64,000 nucleotides of DNA from assembly GCA_012270965.1 (NCBI GenBank), contig JAAXHJ010000067.1, forward strand, positions 16,205 through 80,204, written 5' to 3'. The notes under the pieces are model-generated. The model had not been told where the DNA came from, ran no database searches, and saw only the letters and a program-made list of their open reading frames with translations. The DNA comes from Candidatus Palauibacter poriticola (GTDB taxonomy: Bacteria > Gemmatimonadota > Gemmatimonadetes > Palauibacterales > Palauibacteraceae). Positions 33,912 to 40,674 of this stretch are shown in pieces; positions within the stretch are counted from its first letter, which is position 1, and every line of letters starts with the position of its first letter. A program made the position numbers and the translations under genes.

Positions 33912-34742
33912 ATGGAAGGCGGGGCGGGCGGCGTCGGGCGCACCGAGGAGGTTGTGGATCGGGCCTCGGCGACGCTCGCGAGCGCCATGCTGGCCACGCT
34001 GGACCGGGACTCGCGGGCGCTGGGCGACGGCGACCCTCTCCCGCCGCTCTTTCACTGGATGTACTGTCGGGAATTGGCGCCGGGCCGTCAGCTCGACATC
34101 GACGGCCACCAGAAACGCGGCGACTTCCTGCCGGCACTGCCGTTCTCCCGCCGGATGTGGGCCGGCGGACGGATCGCCTTCGAAGGGAGCCTGCGGATCG
34201 GAGAGCGCATCCGACGCCGCTCGACCGTCCGCTCGGTCACGCCCAAGAAGGGGCGCAGCGGGCCGCTGGTGCTCGTCGCGGTCGAGCACCGGATCTCGGG
34301 CAACGACGGCGAGATCGTCGAAGAACAGGACTTGGTCTTCCTCGAGCGGCCTACGGAACCGCTGGTGCTGCCGGACGTTTCGGCCCCCGAGGACGAGATG
34401 GAGTGGTCGGAGTCCGTGACGCCGAACGCCGCCGTGCTGTTCAGGTTTTCCGCGCTCACCTTCAACGCGCACCGCATCCACTACGACCGGGACTACGCGT
34501 GTGATGTCGAGATGTATCCCGATCTCGTCGTGCACGGGCCGCTTACGGCGCTGCTCCTCGCGGATCTCGCGACCCGGCGCTCCGGGCGGGCCCTGCGAAC
34601 ACTGACCTTCCGGGCCCGCCGACCCATGTTCGTCGATCGGGCGATCACCCTTCAGGGAAGGCCGTCGGGGGACGGCGTCGATCTGAGGGCGCTCGACGAA
34701 ACGGGCGCCGTCGCGATGTCCGCCCGCGCCGGGCTGGCCTGA
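33912..34742 (+). CDS. Hot-dog fold acyl-CoA hydratase, HTD2/mesaconyl-CoA hydratase-like
   Basis: 276 residues, GAGGA before the ATG. Two MaoC-like hot-dog halves: an N-terminal half with FLPALPFSRRMWAGGRIAF and a C-terminal half with RFSALTFNAHRIHYDRDYA, YPDLVVHGPLTALLLADL, the catalytic-type HxxYD/His loop of hydratases. The pattern matches fungal HTD2 and bacterial 3-methylfumaryl-CoA/mesaconyl-C4-CoA hydratases. Its last codons and stop (SARAGLA) are duplicated 650 bp downstream, beyond an IS remnant. Likely co-transcribed with the acyl-CoA dehydrogenase. Confidence 0.82.
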   Translation: MEGGAGGVGRTEEVVDRASATLASAMLATLDRDSRALGDGDPLPPLFHWMYCRELAPGRQLDIDGHQKRGDFLPALPFSRRMWAGGRIAFEGSLRIGERIRRRSTVRSVTPKKGRSGPLVLVAVEHRISGNDGEIVEEQDLVFLERPTEPLVLPDVSAPEDEMEWSESVTPNAAVLFRFSALTFNAHRIHYDRDYACDVEMYPDLVVHGPLTALLLADLATRRSGRALRTLTFRARRPMFVDRAITLQGRPSGDGVDLRALDETGAVAMSARAGLA

Positions 34743-34793
34743 CGAGCGGACGCCGACCGGATGCCGAACGTCCGGCAGCCCGGCCGTCCGGAA
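34720..34793. repeat. Left copy of a long direct repeat flanking an IS remnant
   Basis: CGCCCGCGCCGGGCTGGCC then TGACGAGC...CGACCGGATGCCG and GCCCGGCCGTCCGG. The same order recurs at 35379-35469 with small indels. This copy covers the 3' end and stop of the hydratase gene. Confidence 0.75.
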
Positions 34794-35028
34794 AAGTGCT
34801 CGCGGGGCGTGTCCGCCGGGCTCGCGTCGGCCCGGTTCCGGGCGCTCCGGTGCCGTTGCGGCTCGCGGTCGAGGACCGTGCTCTCGACCCCGTTCGAGCG
34901 GCGCGGGCATGTCGCGTCGCCGTGACGGTCCGGAAGTTCCAGGACGGGCTCTTCCCGCGAGGCGGAAGCGCCGGCGGCACTGGCCCGCGATCCGGCGGAC
35001 GCTCCTGCGGATGGCCGGCCCCGATGCG

Positions 35029-35395
35029 GAGCTCGGCGAACAACTCCCTCACCTTGCGGTGCCCGTGGGTCGAGTAGTTGTTCAGGATGATGTTGATCCG
35101 CAGGTTCCTCGGCACCTCCCCCGCCGCCTTGCGGAGGAGCCGGAGAAGCTCTTGGTGGGGGTGCCTCCGGTAGGTCTCGGAGACCACCCCGCCCGAGGCC
35201 ACGTCCATTGCCACGGAGAGCGACGTGGTGCCGTGGCGCTTGTAGTCGTGCGTCATCGTCCCGCAGCGCCCCTTCTTCAGCGCAGCCCCGGCTGCGTCCG
35301 GTCGAGCGCCCAGACCGAGCTCTTCTCGTCGAAGCTGAACACGACGGCGTTGTCCGGCGGGTCAAGGTACAGCGCCACCGCCCGCGCCGGGCTGG
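35029..35395 (-). mobile_element. IS630-family transposase remnant
   Basis: Minus-strand fragments in two frames: first [19 protein letters not shown] and [13 protein letters not shown] ending in a stop, then MTHDYKRHGTTSLSVAMDV, YRRHPHQELLRLLRKAAGE and INIILNNYSTHGHRKVREL. This is the core of an IS630 DDE transposase, interrupted by a frameshift near 35275, with the usual DNY catalytic Asp changed to Asn (LNNYSTH) and truncated after KVRELFAEL. N-terminal helix-turn-helix and the final Glu region are missing, so it is non-functional. The 34794-35028 stretch carries no recognisable gene. Confidence 0.75.
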
Positions 35396-35469
35396 CCTGA
35401 ACGAGCAGAAGCCGACCGGATGCCGGACCCTTCCGGAAGCGCAGCGGTCCGGAAGCCCGGCCGTCCCGG
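35379..35469. repeat. Right copy of the long direct repeat
   Basis: CGCCCGCGCCGGGCTGGCC, TGAACGAGC, CGACCGGATGCCGGA, then GCCCGGCCGTCCCGG repeat the left copy at 34720. Far longer than the TA target duplication of IS630, so it arose from segmental duplication rather than simple insertion. Confidence 0.75.
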
Positions 35470-35471
35470 AG

Positions 35472-35864
35472 CTACGCCTGGAGGGCGTGGCTTAGGACGA
35501 GGATCCCGCACCCCAGCGCGAGCGTGCCGGCGGTTCGCCAAAGTCCGGTGCCCAGCCGAAGCCCCATCTCGATCCGCTTGAGTCCGATTTTGGGGAACAG
35601 CGCTTGGAAGGTGCCCTTGAGGAGCGCAGCCCAGCCGTAGACCGTCGCGATCGTCGGGACGCCGCCCCAAATGTTGTGGAACGCGACGATGAAGGAGCCG
35701 ACGCCGACGCCGATGAGGCCGACGATCAAGCTGGCCGCCGTCCCCTTCGACTGGAGATGCTCTAGGAACGCCCTCCAATCCGCCGGCCGCAGGAGGGTTG
35801 ACGCTCCGAGAACGATGAGGTTGATCGACACGAACACTTCCACCGCCCGAGTGAGGTCTTCCAT
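35472..35864 (-). CDS. Small four-helix membrane protein
   Basis: 130 residues, strong GGGAGG ribosome binding site. Four hydrophobic segments: VFVSINLIVLGASTLL, ASLIVGLIGVGVGSFIVAF, IATVYGWAALLKGTFQALF and RTAGTLALGCGILVLS. A conserved-looking HNIWGGVPTI loop lies between helices 2 and 3. No named family recognised. Located between the IS remnant and a class V PLP enzyme gene on the same strand. Confidence 0.7.
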   Translation of the reverse strand: MEDLTRAVEVFVSINLIVLGASTLLRPADWRAFLEHLQSKGTAASLIVGLIGVGVGSFIVAFHNIWGGVPTIATVYGWAALLKGTFQALFPKIGLKRIEMGLRLGTGLWRTAGTLALGCGILVLSHALQA

Positions 35865-35942
35865 CGGTTTCCTCCCTTCTCAGCTACGGGCCATGCTCGA
35901 CCGCTTCCGGCCGCCACTTCCTTTACCATACCGCTTTACCTT

Positions 35943-37229
35943 TCATATCTTGGCCAGCGCCGCCACCGCGCGTTCGTTGTCCTCGAGCGTGTTGTAGAAG
36001 TGAGGAGAGAAGCGAACGAGGGACCCGCGATGGTCGACAATCACGTCGCGCGCGGCCAACTGACGCACGGTGCCCGCCGCGTCGCCGTCATGCTCGACGA
36101 GGACGAGGGCGGATCGCGCCTCGGGATCGGAGGCTTGGTGCAGCTTGTAGCCGAGGTCCGACAACCTATCCCGCAAGTCGTTGGCCAAAAGCCGGTTCCG
36201 GTGTTGGATGGCGGGGATCCCGTACTCGAGAACGATGGACAGCCCTCCCGCGGCCGTGTACGCGACGCCGGCGGCGGGGGTCCCCAGTTCAAAGCGTCTG
36301 GCGTCCGCCCGGGGGGTCGCAGCGCGAATGTCGAAAAGAAACTGGTTTTCAACGCCGAACCACGAGAGCGTGACCGGATCGAGGCGCACCGACGGGCTCA
36401 CGTGGAGGTAGGCCATGCCCGGTCCGCCGCAGAGCCATTTGAGGGCCCCGCCGACGAGGAAATCCACCCCCAGTGCTCCCGCATCGATCACCAATTGTCC
36501 ATTTGATTGATACGCGTCCAACAGAATGAACGCCCCGGCGTCGTGCGCGATACGGGTGAGTTCGGCCGCGTCCTGCGTGTTGCCGCTCGTAAAGAAGACG
36601 TGCGATGTCGCGAGTAGCGCGGTGCGTTCGTCCACGGCGGCGCGGATCGATTCGAGAGGCACGTGAATCCCGTCGTGACTCGGCACGATCTCCACCTCGA
36701 GACCGTTCGCCCGCTGCGAAAGGAAATGATGGCCGACCGTGGGGAAGTCGAGTTCGGTGAGTACGACCTTGGTGCGGTCCGTGCCCCGGACGCTGGCCGC
36801 GATGGCCCCCCAAACGACGGCCACGGCCGCCGAAACGCTCGACATGAGGGCGATCGTGTCGGCGTCGGCCTCGATCGTGTTCCCGAATTGAGTCCGGACT
36901 TCCTCGAGCTTGGCGACCCAGATCTCATACCAGGCGCCCGCGCCCATCTCGTGCCACAGATCCTCGAAGCGCCGGCGTTCCTCGACGGAGCGGAGCGAGA
37001 GCGCGCCTAGGGAGTTGGAGTTGAGATATGTCTTGCGGGAGAGGATCGGGAACTGGCTCCTGATCTCGGCGAAGCGATCGTCGAGTGGCAGTGCCGACTC
37101 CGCGATTCGCGCCGGTGACGCGGGGTTCCGCCACGGCCTGCTGGCCGATCCGAGCTCGGCCGGGGTAGCCGGTCCAAGTTCGGCCGGGCTGGCAGATTCA
37201 GGCTCGGCCGGAATATCCTGTTTGGCCAT
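35943..37229 (-). CDS. Class V aminotransferase-fold PLP enzyme, kynureninase/cysteine-desulfurase-like
   Basis: 428 residues. Fold type I: a Thr/His-type cofactor region VVLTELDFPTVGHHFLS, LLATSHVFFTSGNTQDAAEL, Asp in FILLDAYQSNGQLVID, and Schiff-base Lys in LVGGALKWLCGGPGMAYLHV, a pattern close to kynureninase. The N-terminal ~45 residues are Pro/Ala/Glu-rich and come from a tandem DNA repeat (PAEPESASPAELGPA). Its start codon overlaps the start of the opposite-strand zinc-ribbon gene (CATG). Substrate unknown; no cysteine-desulfurase partner genes nearby. Confidence 0.82.
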   Translation of the reverse strand: MAKQDIPAEPESASPAELGPATPAELGSASRPWRNPASPARIAESALPLDDRFAEIRSQFPILSRKTYLNSNSLGALSLRSVEERRRFEDLWHEMGAGAWYEIWVAKLEEVRTQFGNTIEADADTIALMSSVSAAVAVVWGAIAASVRGTDRTKVVLTELDFPTVGHHFLSQRANGLEVEIVPSHDGIHVPLESIRAAVDERTALLATSHVFFTSGNTQDAAELTRIAHDAGAFILLDAYQSNGQLVIDAGALGVDFLVGGALKWLCGGPGMAYLHVSPSVRLDPVTLSWFGVENQFLFDIRAATPRADARRFELGTPAAGVAYTAAGGLSIVLEYGIPAIQHRNRLLANDLRDRLSDLGYKLHQASDPEARSALVLVEHDGDAAGTVRQLAARDVIVDHRGSLVRFSPHFYNTLEDNERAVAALAKI

Positions 37230-37476
37230 GGATGATCCGTCGCACTCGGCCCCGGAGACCGGGCCGCTTCTCGATTTCGAGGCAGGCCGGACGCTCGAAC
37301 GGCGCGACCGCAAGCACGCCGGTCCCGGCGGCGAACCGGACTGCCCCCGGTGCGAGACCCGCATGGTGCGCCGCGTCGAGCAACACCGGGCGCCCCGCTC
37401 CGACGATTCGCCGTTCCGGGTCCGACTCGCGTGCCCGTCGGCCGGCTGCGGCGCGTGGACATCCTACAATTGGTAG
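37228..37476 (+). CDS. Small zinc-ribbon protein
   Basis: 82 residues. Two cysteine pairs, PDCPRCETRMV and LACPSAGCGAWTSY, spaced about 36 residues, look like a zinc ribbon; the N-terminal half is charged (FEAGRTLERRDRKH). No catalytic domain. Its ATG shares the CATG sequence with the ATG of the divergent PLP enzyme, so both cannot have a conventional promoter between them. Real gene favoured by the paired cysteines, but a chance frame is possible. Confidence 0.5.
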   Translation: MDDPSHSAPETGPLLDFEAGRTLERRDRKHAGPGGEPDCPRCETRMVRRVEQHRAPRSDDSPFRVRLACPSAGCGAWTSYNW

Positions 37477-37504
37477 GAGAGGTCGAGCCCCGACAACCCG
37501 GACG

Positions 37505-38872
37505 CTACCACTCCATCTCGGGCAGCACCTCCCCTTGGAGCCGGAACATCTCATCGATGGTGTGCACCGCGGTGCGGTAGGAATCCGTCGTCGGATCGAG
37601 CAGCAGCGCCTGGAGCAGCGTTCCCCGGGAGCCGTCGGCGAAGGCCTCAACGAGGAGGCGGTTGATCGACGTCTGGGTTCTGAGCAGTCCCAGGATCCCC
37701 TCCGGCAGGCGCGCCATCGTCGAGGGCCGGAGGCCGCTCGCGTCGGCGCGGGCCGGCACTTCCACCACGGCGTCCTCCGGCAGGCCCGGCACGTATCCGT
37801 CGTTCGGCACGTTCACCGCGTCGAGGTAGGTGTCGACCCCGCACAGGACTCCCTCGAGCAGCGGCACCGCCAGCTCCCCGGACGGGGCGAGATCCGCGGT
37901 GTCCGGTCGCTCGTCCCGCACCCGGGGGAGCGGGGACTCGGGGAACACCGGCACATCGGTCGGATTCTCGCCGAGGTTGTAGAGCCAGGTGGGGGTCTCT
38001 CCCGTTTCCCACGGGGCTCCGCGCACGGGGTCGTAGAAGAACTGGAGGAGACTGCTGCCGAGGAACTCCCGCGCCCAGCCCAGATACTCGCCGATGTGGT
38101 TCGCCCCGGGGCTGGGATACAGGCCAAAGACCCGAAACAGGATCCGGCTCAGCGCGATCTCGTCCCAGTCGTGGAGCCAGTGCGCCTCCCCCTCGCGGCG
38201 CCGCAGCCTCGGGTAGAGATCCTCGCCGGTCTCGCGGTCGCGTACGGATTCGAACCAAGTGAAGTGGTTGAGCCCGCTCGCCCGGGCGTCGAGCCGCTCC
38301 ACTGGCAACTCCAGGAGGCGCGCCATCTGTTCCATCCCGTGGAAGACGCCGTGGCAGAGCCCGACGACGCGCACCGACGAGAGCCGGCTCTGGGCTTCGC
38401 ACAGCTTCGTGAGCGGGTTCGTGTAGTTGACGAGCCACGCCTCGGGGCAGCGGACCTCCATCGCCCGCGCCAACTCGACCGCCGGACCCATGTTGCGAAG
38501 GGCGTGGAAGAGGCCTCCCGGCCCTCCGTTTTCTCCGTAGATCTGGGAGGAGCCGAACATGCGCGGGACGTGGAAGTCCTGCGCCCAGTGGAAGTAGCGC
38601 TTGATTTCGATGGAGAGGATCACCGCGCGGGCACCCGGCAGCGCCGCTTCGAGATCCGTCGTTGCGGACACGGCGACGCGCCGGCCCAGCCGCTCCGCGA
38701 CCGTCTCCGCGTATGCCCGACTGCGGGGCAGTCCCGAGGGGTCGATGTCGACCAGCACCAGACTCAAGTCCCGATCACAGAGGGGATCGCTGAGGAGCAG
38801 GTCACGGATCGAGGCGGGGCCGAACTCGCGGCTGCCGGCCCCCACGAGGACGATCCTGAGGTCGTCGTTCAC
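37505..38872 (-). CDS. Glycoside hydrolase family 4 (alpha-galacturonidase/galactosidase-like)
   Basis: 455 residues from a GTG that overlaps the symporter stop (GTGA). GH4 features: N-terminal NAD-binding IVLVGAGSREFGPASIRDLL, IYGENGGPGGLFHALRNMG, NYTNPLTKLCEA, the Mn-binding VVGLCHG with Cys and His, and GLNHFTWF. Family 4 enzymes use NAD+ and a divalent metal to cleave glycosides by redox-elimination. The CHG motif and NPNDG-type ends are compatible with LplD-like alpha-galacturonidases, but melibiase-type activity cannot be excluded. Cytoplasmic. Third gene of an operon with a symporter and a secreted PIG-L enzyme. Confidence 0.88.
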   Translation of the reverse strand: MNDDLRIVLVGAGSREFGPASIRDLLLSDPLCDRDLSLVLVDIDPSGLPRSRAYAETVAERLGRRVAVSATTDLEAALPGARAVILSIEIKRYFHWAQDFHVPRMFGSSQIYGENGGPGGLFHALRNMGPAVELARAMEVRCPEAWLVNYTNPLTKLCEAQSRLSSVRVVGLCHGVFHGMEQMARLLELPVERLDARASGLNHFTWFESVRDRETGEDLYPRLRRREGEAHWLHDWDEIALSRILFRVFGLYPSPGANHIGEYLGWAREFLGSSLLQFFYDPVRGAPWETGETPTWLYNLGENPTDVPVFPESPLPRVRDERPDTADLAPSGELAVPLLEGVLCGVDTYLDAVNVPNDGYVPGLPEDAVVEVPARADASGLRPSTMARLPEGILGLLRTQTSINRLLVEAFADGSRGTLLQALLLDPTTDSYRTAVHTIDEMFRLQGEVLPEMEW

Positions 38873-40671
38873 GGCGAAATCCCGGAGTCCGCGGGGGGTG
38901 TGTCGGCGTGCGCGATGCGGACGGTGATCGCGCCGGCGGCCAGCGACACGGCGAGCAGGAGCGCGCCCACGCCGGCTCGGCCGGTGAGCATGTGCCCGAT
39001 GCCCAAGAGGCTGGCGTAGACGAAAAGCGCGCCGAGGAGGAAGCCCGGCCACATGCGGCTCGCCGGCGGATCGGCGGAGCGGACGCCGGTGCGCGCGGCC
39101 ACATGGTCCCACCAGCCGCCCGGATGCACCCGCCGGTGGAAGCGGTCCAGCACTTCGTCCGACTCGGGCCGGGTGGCGAGCGCGACGGCGAGCCAGAGCG
39201 CAGTGCATGCGACGAGGATGACCACCCCCCGAATGAGATCCATCTCCGGCGCGTAGAATCCGTCGGCGGCCCGGATCGCCGCGGCGGGCAGGACGGGCTC
39301 GAGCACGCCAATCAAGACGCGCCCGTTTGCCAGAAGCACCGAACCGGCCATGGCGGTGATCTCCGCCCACGCGTTCACCCGCCACCAATACCAACGTAGG
39401 AGCCAGACGAGCGCGACCCCCGCCGTGAGTTCGATGATGTAGATCCACCCTCCCCGGATCGAGTCCATCTGCCAGGCCACGCCCGCGGCGACGACCGCGA
39501 GCAGCACGACCGTGATCCGCGACGCCGCGACGTAATGCCGCTCGGAGCGGTCCCTCCTCAGAAAGCGGCGGTAGACATCGTTGACCATGTACGACGCCCC
39601 CCAGCACAGGTGCGTGTCCATCGTGCTCATGAACGCGGCCAGGAAGGTGGCGACCATCAGCCCCCTGAGCCCGGCCGGCATGAGTTCCCGGATCATCATC
39701 GGGTAGGCGAGTTCGGGGTCGGCGGCGAGCGCCGGGTCCATGGCCGCCGGCGGGAAGACGAGGAGCGACCCGAGTCCCACCACGATCCAGGGCCACGTCA
39801 GGAGCACGGTGCCCGCGAAGGCAAACCACAGCGAAGCCTTCACGGCCTGCCGCTCGTCCCGCGTCGCGAACAGACGCTGGGCCACGTAGCCATCGCCCTG
39901 CCCGCTCCTCAGCCAAAGGATGCCGATGAGGCAAAGGAAGGAGACGACTTCGAGTGAGGACGCGGTCGCGCTGGACGGCACGAGATCGAGGACACCGGGC
40001 GGCGCCTCCGGCACGTCGCGCACGGCGTCGGCCATCGCCGCCGGACCGCCGAAACGCGTGAGCACGATCCCCGCCAGCGTCATCGCCCCGAGCATGCCGG
40101 CGACGAACTGGAGGAGGTCGGTCACGACGACGCCCCAGAGTCCCGATGCGACCGTGTAGGCCAGCGCGAGTCCGACGCAGACGGCCAGCGTCACGGCGGG
40201 ATCCCAGCCAAGCAGCACGCGGCTGAACTTCACCATCGCAAGCATGACCCAACCCATCACGACAGCGTTCTTGAGGAGGCCTTGGTAGACCGCCGAAAAG
40301 CAGCGCAGCGCCCGAGCCGGGGCGCCGCCGTAGCGGATCTCGATGACCTCGGCATCGGTGAGGATGCCCGCCCGCCGCCACAGACGCGCGTAGAAGAAGG
40401 TCAGCATGAGGATCCCCGCCGCCTCGTACCACCAGAGCCAGTTGCCGTACACGCCCTGCCGGCGCACGAGAGCGGCCGTCGCGAGCGGGGCGTCCGTTGC
40501 GAACCAAGTGGCGGCGATAGAGGTGCCCGCGAGCCACCAGGGAAGCGAGCGGCCGGCGATGAAGTAGTCCTCGACGCTGCCGCCCGCCCGCCTCGCGAAG
40601 CCGAACCCGATGGCGAGCACGATCACGCCGTAGACGCAGACGACGATCCAGTCGAGCGCGGTCAGCGCCAC
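38869..40671 (-). CDS. Sodium:solute symporter (SSS family)
   Basis: 600 residues, GTG start three bases after the upstream PIG-L stop. About 13 hydrophobic segments. Typical SSS sequences: FFIAGRSLPWWLAGTSIAAT-like region (here YFIAGRSLPWWLAGTSIAA), GLWGVVVTDLLQFVAG, LRSGQGDGYVAQRLFATRDE and AAFMSTMDTHLCWGASYM. Moves a solute, probably a sugar or glycoside, with Na+. Operon position between a secreted deacetylase and a cytoplasmic GH4 supports import of a carbohydrate. Gene overlaps GH4 by four bases. Confidence 0.9.
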   Translation of the reverse strand: MALTALDWIVVCVYGVIVLAIGFGFARRAGGSVEDYFIAGRSLPWWLAGTSIAATWFATDAPLATAALVRRQGVYGNWLWWYEAAGILMLTFFYARLWRRAGILTDAEVIEIRYGGAPARALRCFSAVYQGLLKNAVVMGWVMLAMVKFSRVLLGWDPAVTLAVCVGLALAYTVASGLWGVVVTDLLQFVAGMLGAMTLAGIVLTRFGGPAAMADAVRDVPEAPPGVLDLVPSSATASSLEVVSFLCLIGILWLRSGQGDGYVAQRLFATRDERQAVKASLWFAFAGTVLLTWPWIVVGLGSLLVFPPAAMDPALAADPELAYPMMIRELMPAGLRGLMVATFLAAFMSTMDTHLCWGASYMVNDVYRRFLRRDRSERHYVAASRITVVLLAVVAAGVAWQMDSIRGGWIYIIELTAGVALVWLLRWYWWRVNAWAEITAMAGSVLLANGRVLIGVLEPVLPAAAIRAADGFYAPEMDLIRGVVILVACTALWLAVALATRPESDEVLDRFHRRVHPGGWWDHVAARTGVRSADPPASRMWPGFLLGALFVYASLLGIGHMLTGRAGVGALLLAVSLAAGAITVRIAHADTPPADSGISP

Positions 40672-40674
40672 CCG

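Noticed and set aside
34645..35256. Long minus-strand frame continuing the IS630 fragment
   Set aside because: After KVRELFAEL the sequence loses transposase similarity and runs antisense into the hydratase gene; only the 5' part is a real remnant.
37505..37640. Idea that GH4 and the symporter are one long fused protein
   Set aside because: A stop and a GTGA overlap separate them; the long frame arises because the GH4 frame stays open through the symporter gene in another phase.
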